A DNA stretch of 64,000 nt from Linepithema humile (lineage: Eukaryota > Arthropoda > Insecta > Hymenoptera > Formicidae). The notes under the pieces were generated by a model, which was not told the DNA's origin, made no database searches, and was given only the letters and a program-made list of their open reading frames with translations. The position numbers and the translations under genes are program-made. Positions 1-13,841 of this stretch are shown here, piece after piece; positions within the stretch are counted from its first letter, which is position 1, and each line of letters begins with the position of its first letter. The DNA lies in contig NC_090128.1 of NCBI RefSeq assembly GCF_040581485.1, forward strand, positions 43,678,931 to 43,742,930, read 5' to 3'.

Positions 1-2638
1 GAAAATACTAATGAATTATGATACGCAATATAAAAGCAAACAAATCTATGCATTCATAACGAGTGCTTATATTTATTGCTATCAATATTTATGTATTCGT
101 TTAATATTGTGTCAAATTATTAACGAATGCGTAGCTATTAATCGAATCGTGAAAGCTTTATATTATATAAAATATATGAGAAATATTATGTAGGTAAATA
201 TACACGTGTGCACATTCCAATTATAAATATTTCACAAATAAAAGTATAATTTTTATATTTATCTGTTTGGAATTACAAATAATTTCTTTACATTTTTTAT
301 ATTAAAGCTTTGAACTATTTTACTGAAAAATATGCCTAGAATATATAGGTAAAATTGTGATTGTGAATGTTTAATTAATTTGGATAATAAATTTATCGAA
401 AACGACATAAACTTTTAATCTTGATATAAATTGCGAATATACAACTATTTGTAAGAGGATGTTGATAAGATAATTTGCTCGATCTTGGATTAGCAACATC
501 CTGCTAGGAAAGCCATGGAATCTAAATCTATTTTCCGGTATGGTCAATAAATTTCCGGCTATCGACCGCCATTAATTGCTGGAATATATCATCACATCGA
601 AACTGCGCCGGTGTAGCAGCGGTGAGGTATAATTTACGGAAACAACGTGAGTCATCCATCATAAGTGCCACTCGCGCGACAATTGTTCTTTCATGTCTCA
701 GATCGGAAAATCTTTAAATTTATTCACTTCTTTTTTAATTTCACTTTTGAAATTTTATAGGTGTTTCTACACAGTAGATCTCGTTCATAATGTTCTGAAA
801 ATCAATAATAAAGGAAATAATTTAATAATTTTAATGCAATACAGGCGTAATACGTTTGCAAAATATGGGAAATAAATCCGAGTTATTTCTTCTCAATCAA
901 ATTAGCTGATCAAATAATCTTTCATTTATATTAATTTGAAAATTTTTTCAATATGCTTTTTTGAAAATTTTATAAAGATTCTTTGAGCTCATGATAAATA
1001 CACAAAATTGCACAAATATCGAAGAAAATGGTATAAACGCATCCGCAAAGTCGCCATTCATACTTTTTAACAATATGACATGCCGCGGTACGAATGTGCG
1101 GTTAATACTATGTGCGATTAAAATTATAATTTAATCTGAAGGAATCACATAGGCGACCTATTTATGAGCGTGTATGCGGTGAGATCGTAACCATAAAATT
1201 CCGACCGCTGACAGAAATTACAAAACGATGCAATGCCTTCGGTATAGTTTCCGCGCTTCTACCTCCACCGCGCGCTTAAATAATTCATACTCTCTCGTGT
1301 TCCTAGCATAATATTTTCCGACCTTTCTGCGCCGCAATGTGCACGCTTGTACGGGACGACGATAGAACGGAATGTGCCCGGAGCATACATAAAAATGAAG
1401 GAGAAAAATTTTGTCACTGACTAGCGTCCAAAAAAAAAGTATCACTGTTTATATGTTGTTTCCATTTATACATCCGGATTATTTACGGCATTTAAGCTCG
1501 TTATGATTATCCGCAGAATCATATTTGTGAAAGCTAATTATCATAAATCACGAATTTATTAATGCGTTATTAAGTACCGCGGGTAAATATTTATTAGCGT
1601 GTTTGTTAAATGATTTGGAGGGTCGCAGTTTATTAATCCGTAATTTTCTCCCATATAGAAACTATGTCCAGTTTTTATGCTTCTCGGGGTTTCGAAAGCA
1701 GAGACTTTCTAATAATGAGAGCAGCGCACCACACTCGAATCTGCCGAGCTTGTCGCTTATACGCTACTACTTAAATGCAAATTCTTTATGAAAATCTGAC
1801 ATACCGCGAACGCCGGTAAAAAGCAACGATATTGCCAAGTCGCCCGTATACACAGAAACGCGGAGCGCGCGCCGCTTTGCCGTTAAAAGTGTAGGGAAGA
1901 AGGAGCGTTTCCTTCCTCCGTGTAAGTGAGATTCCCGGGTACGCTCGGCATACAAGCGCGTATTAATTAAGTTGGCTTCTAATTAATGCAGAACCCACTT
2001 CGACCGCGAAGGATCACTTAGGATGGAACTTCCCTTTAAGCTGTAATTACATTTACGGTACACGTGTCGGTGTATATCCGTCGGCACCTCGTGCCGCACA
2101 ATATGAAGCTGCTACCCTCCCGCACCGCTCGCACTTATCGCTCGCACCCTCACCGTCGCGCGCTCTCCTCCTCTGTATATATATGTAGATGGGTGGATAT
2201 TTGTTCCGCAACCGAGCTCAGTTTTGGCTGGAAGGGTGCGCGCGTAAGAATATTCATCGTGTGTCCTGAAAATGGCATCCAGGCATTTTCCAGGCGCGAT
2301 GCGAGTTGACGGCATCGTACGGCCGTCATCGCCGAGAAGATTCCCGTGCGAGCGCGCGTGCTCATCGGCGCGTTAAATAGATCATGCGAAAAGCATTCCG
2401 AATCAGTGGTGTGATAACGTCAGCCCCGTCGTACATGTACGAACGACCACGTCACTCACCATTTCTCCCTTTTAATGTCGCCGCTGGCATACTGTCGTTG
2501 GCAAAAGCGCGCATAGCACTGGCGCCAGTATTTTCTGCCTTGATTTGCATTTTACGATTTATTTATGACTCGTAATTCGATGTTAATTCTCTGTTACTCG
2601 GGCAAATTGGCTTTGCGATATACTTTTTTATTTTCATC

Positions 2639-2686
2639 ATTAAGATGAATACTTAGATCATTAAGATGGATACTTAAGATCAATAC
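2639..2686. repeat. Short tandem repeat, about 21 bp period
   Basis: The block tcattaagatgaatacttag is followed at once by a near copy with one substitution and one extra base, then by a partial third unit. About 2.4 units are present. It is a simple local duplication with no coding content. Confidence 0.7.
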
Positions 2687-4070
2687 TTACTAACAGAACT
2701 AGCAACAATAATCGTAATTATGTTGAGACATTTAATACAGTCCGCGATCAAATTAACTATGTATCTGCGGAATGAAGATTGCAATGTCTCACGTGTGCGA
2801 AAGAAATTAACAAAACTGGGTTACGAACAATATAAATGTGTAGATTTAATTAGGCGATTTAACTAGAGGAATAAAGTTGCTGCTCCACTGATATTTATTT
2901 CGATACCAAATATGCAGACTAATGTTCGGAAATTCGAAACTTTTATGTAGAAAATTTGCATACGACTGACTAAAAAAATATTAAGTTATGTTTGCATAAT
3001 AACATTGGTTACAATTTTACTGATAATTTAGCTGAAAAATAAATTGCATTATATAATGTAAATATTCTAGTGATCGAACATTTAAGAGTTAATTATTGAA
3101 GATATAATTTTTTCTATTTTTTCACATTATTTTTTTTATCTTTTTACATACATAATAAAAAACAAAATTTACTTAACGGAAATCAAAGTAAAATTATGAT
3201 TATTAATTCAGAAGCTATTAAATTAATTCTGGGTTTTATATTTATAAAGAGTAAGTAATAATGTGTTTACCTTATATCCAAATAAAAATTCTAATACAAA
3301 TAGAAATATGCAATCTTTTATTTTTAATCATAATTTTATAATATTAAAAAAAACATTTTTGGTGAAAATATTTTATATAGATATAATGAAATTAATATAC
3401 CTATAGATGTTCACAATGATATGTAGATATATATGATGTATGTAAGTTCACGCTTCGCCATTATATTTAACATGTGACTACTACGTCTGCCGAGTCAATA
3501 TCGACTGTGCCTTTTCTCGCCTTTTCCCAAGCCTCTTCTAGGACAAAAACGCGTGTTTGTTAGTGACCACAGACGCGCGGTGTTCGTATCGTGCATGAAG
3601 GGATCTCGCAAAGGGCGTCATAATTGCCAGGGATAAAAGTCCTGCTCTTTTTTTTGCGCTTTTTTCAACGATTCACTCACGCGATGAAACGCAATCTCTC
3701 GCGGTGCGTACGCACTAGGCAAGGCAAAAAGGACATAACGGAAAGGGTGAGAGAGAGAGAGACGGGGGGAAAGTGTGTATGTATGTGTGTGAGACAAAGA
3801 GGAAGAAACCATCGTTATTTACAGCTTCGCTCGCATATCCACCGCGAGTAAATACCGTTCCTCTCCATACCTCGTATTTGCGCCGCCCATGCTCGTTCCG
3901 ACGTAAAAACTCTATTTCCCTTTGCAACGTCGCTATCGGCTCTCACCACTAGTTTCAAACTGGATTTTCGCGCCTCTGTCGCATCCTTCTCTCTTCTATT
4001 TCTTTCTCTTTCTCTCAGATTCTTCTTTCATTCGAGCACGATCGACTTTTCTCTATAAAGTACTTTGGGA

Positions 4071-4449
4071 GCTCATTTCCGTTGATCTTGTTGCCGTGCA
4101 AAATTGCTACCTGATTCTGCATACGTACGTGACTACCATAGTGAATGACAATCCCGCATAAACGCAGTTATCATAGTCGTTTAGTTAATGTTTCGCGACA
4201 AGTTGCACAGAAACTGCGATTTGCTTGTAAAAATGTCAACTTAAAAAAGTCTCATTTTGCCTCGCATTCACCTCACAAACCAGCCAGGAAGAATTGTGTT
4301 AAATTTAAATGAGATAAACGCATTAATGATTTCTCTGACCGCTCTTAGCTTTCCGACTGCAGCACATTTCCTCAAACTTCATTTTGTTCGAGCGTCATAC
4401 GCTTCCCTTGTAAAGCTCTTTCCAAGCTCATTTCCGTTGATCTTGTTGC
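4071..4449 (+). repeat. Direct repeat pair of a 24-mer
   Basis: An exact 24-base word beginning gctcatttccgttgatcttg lies at 4071-4094 and again at 4426-4449. Looser similarity extends upstream of both copies (cgagc words, then a taaag word near a run of t). This suggests an old segmental duplication of about 70-80 bp with a 355 bp offset. No function is visible. Confidence 0.7.
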
Positions 4450-5436
4450 GTCGAATACGTGCCCGTGCATACGTAATCTGACGATAATCCATCGAAGAGA
4501 AAGCTATTTGCATAATCGCGCAGTGAAAACATTATGACGTCAGAAAAATGCAGAAAATTTGCAAAGGTACGATAAACCGCCCTTTGTAAGAAAGGCAACA
4601 TTTTATCTTTACGAGAATTAAGAGGCCTGCGTTACTCAAAAGTAATGCTCGCGGGAAAAACTATTCGACATTGATTTCACGTTTTACACGTTTCTTTTGT
4701 GACCTAGTTTTGCAGGCTAGCGCACGTACGTATTTTATGACTGCGATATTACAACGATAATTGTTAAATCCTGCACGTACAGCTTCTGCAATAGCATAAA
4801 GGACGAAAGCCTCTGAGAAAATTCTTCACCACAGTTACGTAATTACAGCGTTACAGCGGACCAGATCAGATTCGCGGCTCGCGAAATTAGGTGCATACGG
4901 AAAGCGGAAAGCTTTTTTGCATTGTGAATACGCGCGCGCGAAAGTGGCTAGTCGTGTTGCATTATACCGTTACGAGAATTGTTATTCGCATACGTGCCTA
5001 TCGCGGCTGCGCGACATTCTAGAAAAAAAGACTCGTAACCATAATCATATAGATAGATGTTTACGAGAGACGTCGTATCAAAGCGGGGATTCTAGAAAAC
5101 ATGCAGAATACAGAATTCTCATTGGTCAGGGATTCAAATCGTAACGATGTCGTGCGAATTTCATGACGCGACGCGCTCGTTTAAACACGATAAAATTTCC
5201 TTCATTTTGCATATGCAGGATCATTTCACAGAGAGGACATATGCCATTGAACATAGTTATGCAATATAAAATAAAGTCCAAAAGTATTAGTTTTTTTGCT
5301 ATAACTTTTAAAAACTTTAAAAATACAATTCTACTTCGGCAATAGATATATCTAGTCAAAATTTATAAGAACAGCAAAGGATTTTATATTACATAATTAC
5401 ATTTAATTTTCTATGAAACAAATATTCATTTAAATG

Positions 5437-5459
5437 TTTTTTTTTTTTTTTTTTTTTTT
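5437..5459 (+). repeat. Poly-T run, 23 bp
   Basis: An uninterrupted run of 23 T bases sits in AT-rich DNA. It could be the tail of a minus-strand retroposed sequence, but no target duplication or recognisable body is seen upstream, so it is recorded only as a homopolymer. Confidence 0.85.
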
Positions 5460-6768
5460 CTTTACGTATTTCAGAATGTTAACGAAATTTTATTGAAGTA
5501 ATAATTGTTGGCGTAAAATGTGTACATAATTAACACGCATTTATTATTCGCGCAGCACAATTGTAAAGAAAAAATTATATTTTCCATCTCGTAATTTGTA
5601 CATGTAATTTAATCAACGGCACCTATCAAGTAATTGTGCCAGTAATTAGCGCCCTAAAGTGAGCACTTTCATTTATCAAATTTCCGTCAGCAATGGATCG
5701 CTGATAATCGAAAATGTAATAAATTACGCATAAATATTCTATGAAACAGATTATTTTTATCTGCTTGCAGTTGCATATTGCCTGAGATATATATTGTAAT
5801 TTATATCAATGATAGCACACTTTATCTGAGTTTCATATTTTCGAATATTTTGATATTTCAAATATTTTAGTTCTTCTTTGTAAAAATAAATTTTTAGAGT
5901 TTTTAGAGTTTGTCAAAAATTTCAAACACAAATGCTTAATTTTGAAAACTATCATTAAATGTGTAAATAACTTTGCTTTTTTGCTTTATTAAATTTTAAA
6001 TAGACTACATTTTCTAGCATAATTTTGACTTGGGATTTAATTATAAAAATATTTAAAACATTTTTTTAATTAAAAAATTCCATCCTTGAAAATTCAAAAG
6101 CTATATTTATTTGTATTGCATAATCCTCGTGAAACGATCATAAACAACGGTGCATATTAATGAGAAAAAAATTCCATTCGAAATATTGAGACGCATTAAG
6201 TGTTCTTTATATCTACAGTGATTTATCGTCGAAAAATGTCGATAGCAAAGACGAGTTCCTTTCCATCTCGCAGGACAGGAAGAAAAAGTTTAGTATTCGT
6301 ACGAGACGTTTATATACGCTCCGCTTCTATGTGACGGAATTTAATTCTGCAAAGTGCCGAGACCGTCGTGATCGATTGCGCGAGCTCACACTTCTAAACT
6401 GCTCCTTACTTTCGACAGTCCTCTCGAAAAAAAAAAGAAGCAGCCATTTGATGCAGGCTAATGCATATGCACGATACTCGCACATGTTGAGACGAATCGG
6501 GAATCGATTGACAGAACCGCCTCGACAAACAGGCCGAATTAGTCTTAACCTCTTATACATATGTATCCTTCATTACGTATGGGAGATCTCGTTATTTAAT
6601 TCTTGTCGCGCGGGAAGAGCTAATGCTATTTTATAACGAATATAGAGGTCACGCATATAGAGGTGTACATCAAAATGTTAATTAGTGCATAATGATGTGG
6701 GTGTGATTTCTCATTATACGTCGATACGTTAATGGAATTTAAATAATTTCACATCATACGCGTGTAAA

Positions 6769-6794
6769 GATCAGGTATCCGATTATACCTGATC
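6769..6794. repeat. Perfect 10-bp inverted repeat
   Basis: gatcaggtat at 6769-6778 is exactly complementary to atacctgatc at 6785-6794, with a 6-base spacer. It is followed by the related word atcagatatcagg. It could be a dimeric protein site or chance; nothing around it shows a role. Confidence 0.7.
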
Positions 6795-9700
6795 AATATC
6801 AGATATCAGGTTATGGCATCTATAGATGATATATGATTGCGAGGAATTAATTATAGTAACAAGCTCACAAAGGGCAAGTGGCCCCTTTGCCTCGGTTTCA
6901 CAGAACCGTTTTAATGAACCTTTTCCGTTTCCCATATTCCGCACGCGTATTTTCGGTGATTTTATTTGACTTCTTCGTTCAATACGAATTTTAGTCAAAG
7001 GATATGTCTGCAAAATTGAATAATTTATTTCAAAATTACCCTATGGTAATAACATCATCAATATAATACAAATAATAAAACATATTAAATGAACAAATTT
7101 TACGTAAACTGTATATTAAGAAATATAACATGAATCAGCGATAACATCCACCACACGGAAGGATATACACACGATATGTGCGGTAGCAAACGAAATTATT
7201 GGAATTGACAAGGGACCACTGTCGATTGGATTTTGTAAGCCACATCGCCATATTTGCTTTTTATTTACGCCTCCACTTCGTAATTGCTGCGGTATGGTAT
7301 TTCCTGATATCTCTATGTGCTTTTTAAATGGAAATTCCTCCTCCGCACGGAGATGACTAGAATTGTCGTTTTTTGTTCTAATTTATGTCATTCATTTAGT
7401 CGTCGTTATTTGTTTAAGAGGTTCTATCTTGAAGCAAGTTGTGTACAATAAGTATAATCGAACATGAACTACGAATAAAACTGTGCTTTATTAACGCAGT
7501 AAATTCTGAAAGGTATTATACGCTAATGGCATACAATCCTTTCTATTCCCATTCATTCTGCCTTAATTGGCCTATTTTTCAATGGTGGAGTCGAGGCATT
7601 CTCGAGAGCTCGGCAGAATTTTTTCGCGGAAAAGTGAAATGAGCGACGAGAGAAAATGCTAAGATGATGACGGCGAATTTCTCGTACAGTAGTAGTTTCA
7701 GAGTGGTTAACGATTCCCACGAAAGTCGGCGATGCGAGAGACTCTGCACGCTTCGAATGATGAGATGAATCTGCGTAATTGCTGGATCGGAATCGTGTGG
7801 TCGATCCTCATGTAATTAATATGCTTCGTATGGCCGACATGTATTTAGTGACGTGTACGAACGCGCGGCGGGTAAACGTAGAATGTAACGCTAGTTCGCA
7901 TAATTAAACTCCTAGCAAATTCGTATTTAATTTTAGGCATTAACCGCACTAACAACGTATGTCACGTATAAGTTATACTACAATGTTTGTCAGTTTGAAA
8001 ATTACAGTTTAAAGTGACTTGCGAATTATCGGCACAAACTATGATATAATGTTCATTTTAGATTAATCCGAGGGCTGAAATTCAAATACGGATCATTCAG
8101 ATCAGACCTCGATCTTTCACGTTTTAAGATAATTAATAAACTTCAATATATTATCGCTTTATTAAATCTTGACGCAGAATGTTGCTCAGTATGTCGTAAC
8201 GTATTTCGGAAAGTTTGTTTTTAATATCGCCATAATTTTTATATTTAAACATAATTATTTAAGCAAAAAGAAAATTACGCGATACTTCGCACTAACCAAA
8301 TAATAAATGAACGTATCGTTTGCTGCAATAACAAAAAATATTTGTGCGCAATGTCTGTAACAGTTTGCCGCACGCTGCTTGAATCTATTGGCTTTCAGTT
8401 TGGGAAACGATCGCGTACTATAGTTCCAGCAAATACATATTTGTTCTCGTCTATAGGTGACAGGTAGGATTCACATGGGGAGATATCCTCCCAATTTCCT
8501 GTCCTTTCGAGCTTATTCGCTAACTCGGCAGCTTTTAGCGCGGATGATCTGTACACAAATCCCGAAAATCGAATTTCGTAGGTTCTTCCGTGTTAGGCAT
8601 CTCTCCGTCTGGCAGGTACTACAAAGCGAATTTGCGAGAATCAGATTTCGCGGGTCGAATGCAATTTGACAGCATCGCTCGTTCGTCCACCTTGAAAGTT
8701 AACGGTGCAATGAATTCACCGCAATTATCTCATTGCTGACATTGATAGAGCTAGCCTCTTCTGCATCAAGCTTGTGAAGTAAAAATTAGCATGGAATTTT
8801 TAAAACGTCGAAAGTAAACAATAAGTGCAGTTTCTTGTTTGTGTAGAGATTCAAACGTTAGACTGTTTTTATTGCGAGAGAATTGCGTAGAGTTTCTGGG
8901 CTTTGACGTTACTTTTGAAAAATTCATAAATGTTATTGCTGTTCAAGAAATTAATGTTTAAAACTGTGCTTGAACACTCATCGAACAATAATGAAAAAAG
9001 AAGAATTTAAAAGCTCAAGAATGCATTCTTTGATTACTGTCTAAAAAAAATAGTAGGAAGGAAATCTTGCATTAAATTCCTTTTTTAAAGCAAAGATTTA
9101 GAGAATTTTTATTTTTTTGTGAAAAAGATATTTGCTTAAGATATATAGTTTCCGCTTGTAAAGCTTCAAGGGGCAGCACGGAAATGAGGATGTTTAGTAT
9201 AATAGTTATACGAGTTCTACTTTTTTGTATACACAGGTCCAATTTAACGACTCGTATGAGTTCGTCGCTTGACGGGAGTGTGCAATGGGCGCTACGTATG
9301 AAACATCCATGAACAAAAAGTATTCGTGTCAGCCGGTCGTATATAAGCACTCACACAATGACCTCCAAGAGTGCAGTCGTTATTTAGCGTGTCACACGTA
9401 TTTTATGAGACCGCGTCGCACAGCTTGCGCAACAAATAATATCAGTAGAAATATGAACGCAGGAGAGAACTGCATCTTTTTAACCCTTCACACTCCACAT
9501 TGTGTAAAACGTTGAAAAAGATGCAGCCCTTCTCTTTCCAAAGATCCACGCTATTTCTCTTCTCGACACTGTGATTATAAAAGATACGCCATTCTCTAAC
9601 GCACGACGTAGAATTGAAAAGATTCCAATTTACGCGCGTAAATTTGGAATAAATTGAAAATCATGATTATCAAGCAAATTATTCTGTTCAAATCGGTTTT

Positions 9701-10390
9701 TTAATCGAACATTTGAATTTCGATGAAACCAGAGATTAGAAATATAAAGAGTTTACGAACATTGCTTTGATATGACGAATGGAATAACCGAGTTGCAATA
9801 AAAAGTAGATCAATTACATTTCAAGTTTAACAACTTCAGAACATGCAGTATCCGGTTACGAGCCCGATGTGTAATATGTGGGAAAAAAACTTGCGGAATT
9901 CTTCCTTACTTTTCCTCAATTAACTACAATGCGGACGGTATCACCTTATTACAGACTCTACCGAAACAGCTCTTCGTGCGCCGCGGAAAACTTTCTACGG
10001 CGAAATTACCAACGTACGAATATATAAATTACACAAACAAGAAGTCACGAAACTTCACTCTTATCGCAATCCGCGCCCTGCCATGCGCACGAAATCTTGA
10101 ACCGATGTAAAAAGTGGGCCAACTCTATATTAAACTGTTGAGATCAGTCGTCGTACAGTCTGTCGGCTGTGGATTTTGAGGAATAAATTTCCGTGACGCT
10201 TCTTAAGAAGTATTGTGTGAGTGAAGTTTGTACTTGGCGGAGTTCTTATTCAAGAATAATGGCTTTGTGAAGTCAGTCGCATTGCGTCCAATATCCAAAG
10301 AATAATTTTAAGTTTTTGATCCGTATTTCCGTTGTGCCTTTTTAAAGCAGATGAAATATAATACTTTGCGTGTCTATCGTTAACGTTTAT

Positions 10391-10409
10391 GTGTGTGTGT
10401 GTGTGTGTG
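10391..10409 (+). repeat. (GT)n microsatellite
   Basis: About nine uninterrupted GT units. No gene overlaps it. Confidence 0.9.
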
Positions 10410-11392
10410 CGAATAGATTTATTTTCGTAAATAATTCGTATGTTAGATAAAATTGATGACGTCATAGTTATTTTAGAAGTTATAAAATTTAAGATCCCTT
10501 AAAATGTCAAATATAACGTTCAGGATTTTAATACTCATTTTATTTGGCGTTTCGCTAGTTTTACGCGCGAAACTTGTCCCTTTATTGAATTAGAGCTCTG
10601 TGTTTACAGATTGCGTCGTATATATATCGACTAAAACTTACGCAGAACTTTTGAAGAGAAATAACGATAAAAAGCGGAATCACATAGGTTAAAATATCGT
10701 AATTACCCAACGAGCGGGTATAATAGAGAACATTAGACATACGCAGTGTTTATTGTGCGCAGGTAGAATTCAACGTTTCAAACAGTTTGTACTTTATCCA
10801 ACTACGTTAAATTACCCATTCGTCGTTTACATACCTGCATGTATATACATATCTCCCAATCATACGATAATATTTTAGTTAGAGCTACGCGTAATTTCAA
10901 TATCATCTCAGCGTTTCATTCTCTCTCAGCGTTGTATTTTATTGTTGTGTATAATGTGAAAATTATATTACACTAATTTTATTTTTACACAATGCGAAAA
11001 CTAAAATCTTTCAATCTGTCGAGTCATCTTCTTCGTCCAATGTTTTGACTTTGAAATTAACCTTTCATTCAAAGATAAACTCGTAAGAATTAATTTAAAT
11101 TACAAATTGCATTTGTTCCAATCAGATTGCGTCTTAAAATACAAAAATTAATTTAAGTATTAAGATGTAGAAGTTGAAAAACAAACCAATCTTCGCAACA
11201 GTAACATGTTATAAGGTAGTTTAATTTAACTTCTGGGTTATTCAGATCCTGCTTTCTGTACTACTTTACATATTGGATGAAACTTTTCATCGTGGCTGTT
11301 CGTTTCGCCAGCGTTAAAAGTCGCTATATAATACGTATTAAGATGTGGTTGCTTCCGGCTGAAATTACGTCGGGGATTCATGCCCTTTGGAG

Positions 11393-11459
11393 GAAGTTCG
11401 ATGAAGCGCGAAGTTACATCCGCAGCTAGTTTTGCAGGGTAGATCGAGAGGGTACGATA
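11393..11459 (+). repeat. Copy A of a diverged 67-bp repeat
   Basis: This block aligns in the same orientation with 12257-12321 at roughly three in four positions with one short gap. Shared words include acatccgcagcta against gcatccccagcta, and gatcgagagggtacgat against gatcgaaagggtgcgat. No reading frame spans both copies. It may be an old duplication, a diverged repeat family or paired regulatory elements. Confidence 0.5.
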
Positions 11460-12256
11460 ACAACCCTTTGCTCAACAGCACGAGAGACTTTTAAGCAAGG
11501 AATTTAACCATTTTGTGGTGAACTAACCAAATTTACGCGACTGAGGTAAAGTGGGTAGTAACCGTTCGTAGACAATTGTATTTAACTTTAATTTTACGAG
11601 ATTAGACACTTTTTGCGACACCGTACTTCGAATGCAGCGCACATTCAAGTTATATATTGAACAAACAATCATAATTGTCGATGTCGATTCCGTCTTGTTT
11701 GATTTATAATTCATGCGTAAGTTTAGCGATTTCTATATCATTACAAATATTTGATTCAATGAAATTAAATGATATTTTATGCCGAAACAAATATTTTTTA
11801 AGCGATAACATTGCATTTATTTATATTAGCGGTAAAGGAGGAAAAATTACGATCCGCATTACGAAAATGTGTGTAATTACGCGGACCCGTAAATGTGGAA
11901 TCTATACGAGGACAGATTTTTACAGAAGTGCTAATGCGTTATACCCCGTTTTATTAATAATACATTATTTTTCACAAACACAGAGTGTTGACTAAATAAA
12001 CCCAACCTCTGAACTTTCAATATAACATTTAAAATTTAAATTTTGCACTCCGGTTTTTGTGTTCCAAAAAAATATTTTGTGAAAATGATTACCATCCTGC
12101 TACAAATATTTTCAACAAAATAGTAGCTTTGTCACACGAGGGCTCTCGCGTTACGGTAGAAAATGGCGTGCTTGCGTTAAAAAATTACCTCCTGTCGCGC
12201 ATTTAGCGGTGACTTTCATCAAATGAAATTGTGCTTGACGATTTTCGCCGAGGGTG

Positions 12257-12321
12257 GAAGCCCGTTGAGGCGTAAAGTCGCATCCCCAGCTACTTTGCCA
12301 GGCGGATCGAAAGGGTGCGAT
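12257..12321 (+). repeat. Copy B of a diverged 67-bp repeat
   Basis: Partner of 11393-11459, 864 bases downstream and in direct orientation. It begins gaagcccgttgaggcg and ends gaaagggtgcgatg. This copy is the more GC-rich of the two. Substitutions are spread evenly rather than by codon position, which argues against a duplicated coding exon. Confidence 0.5.
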
Positions 12322-13783
12322 GCGAACTCTTAGCGAAGAACTTTTCACAAAATGCGTTATAATTAATCGTAGGATATGCCGCCTCATAACGAAGCATCAT
12401 TTTTCGTAAATATCAAAATGAAGGAAAAATAATGTCGAGACATTTATATCAAGTAAAATGCGAGAGGATGGCGAGAGTTTAAAAATTATCTGAATCTCGA
12501 AAACAGCATTTTATCAAAAATGTGCGCAATATTCCATTTTCAATGATACATTTTTAAGAATAGTTTTTGAATAATTGACAACTGAAAAATAAAGGAAAAA
12601 AGTTTAATATTAATCAAATGAGGAAAGCTATAAAAGGGATAGCGTGTGCAGATGAAATGCAGTGCGGTCATAAAACGCGTCCATCCGGATGGATAGCTGA
12701 CAATAGTTTCGAGATGAAACTGTTTGCCTACGATATTACATCAAGGTGCGAGTTATTACGCGGCGCGGACGTAATTTTAGTCGTTCGCACAGAGTGATCA
12801 AAATTACGTCGTAAATCGTGGTTCTCGAAATTCGATGGCGCGAGAAAGTGCTTCCGCGAGCGTTTTGCCGCTCGGAGATCGACGAGACGACGACAAAGAG
12901 CCGACGAAGATATTCTCTACGCGAAACGATCGATAAGGCGGCTGAGAGAGGCGCGTCTCGCGGAGAATGGGTTCTTCGAACTGCGAGAGTCGAATTAAGC
13001 TTTTGACCGAGTGACTCGTACAACCTTGTAACAGTCTCGAATTTTGCTAAATTATCGTTTGCTGCGAAATTTGCGGTAAACAGTACGCGTTAATTAAACG
13101 TAAGAATAAATTAAAAATTTTTAACATATCTTGAATATTTAGTAAAAATATTTAATCTCTTTCTGTGAGAAAGAACTTCGTTAAAAAATGTTTTTAATTA
13201 AAGTTTTTATAATTTATAACACATATATTTGATTTCTAAAAAGGATTATTATTTTTATTTTTTAAATTTATTTATTAATAAAGACTCGCAAAGCCAATAC
13301 TTTCCGATACCTTATTAATTTGAAATAATTTAATGAGTTTTAATATTTTTTGTACGTGAGAAGAATATTTGGACACAAATCAAGATTTCAAGCAACCGCA
13401 TACTAACGCCCCTTTTATAGCAACATTACAAATTATTCGAAAGTTCCAGTTTCCATAAATCCTCGGCAAATCCTACGCGTTAGTTGTAAGTTACGGCGCA
13501 TTAAGAGTCGTTACGTAATTCGGATCGGGATATACTCCATGCGCCGCAAGACGGCCGAAATTACGTTTGGGACTTAGTGCACGCTGAAAGCTCGGCGAGA
13601 TGTAAAGTTATACCCGCCCGAGCACTCGCAATCGCCGGATAGAAAGCTTTGATCCTGAATAAAGTGCCGGCGGGAGATAGAGGAAGTTGCAGATAGAGAA
13701 AGGACGCGCGCTTCTTTCTCTAGGGTGAAAGTCGATACGAGTCGCCTCGACGCCGACGGCAGGCGTCGGGGAGTCGACTTGAT

Positions 13784-13787
<4 letters not shown>

Positions 13788-13839
<52 letters not shown>
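13788..13839 (+). repeat. (CT)n microsatellite, 26 units
   Basis: An uninterrupted CT tract of about 52 bp, followed by a pyrimidine-rich stretch ending in tttctttttttcc. It is the longest perfect dinucleotide repeat in the window and is likely to be length-polymorphic. Confidence 0.95.

Positions 13840-13841
<2 letters not shown>

Larger units (their letters stand above)
1..13787. other. Non-coding region, no gene supported
   Basis: Both strands were read for long open frames with protein-like composition flanked by splice signals, and none was convincing. Open frames here are under about 110 codons and rich in Arg, Cys, Tyr and Leu, as expected of translated non-coding DNA. Very AT-rich stretches (about 2.6-3.5, 5.3-6.2 and 13.1-13.4 kb) alternate with CpG-rich patches (about 2.0-2.5 and 12.8-13.0 kb). 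Small repeats are listed separately. It could be intergenic or the intron of a large gene; the sequence alone does not decide. Confidence 0.6.

Noticed and set aside
5120..5150. tRNA-like T-loop word (ggattcaaatc)
   Set aside because: No matching D-arm, anticodon stem or acceptor stem could be formed around it.
10126..10150. TATA-like word followed by an arthropod-type initiator (atcagt)
   Set aside because: The spacing is only about 20 bases, shorter than usual, and no exon or donor follows.
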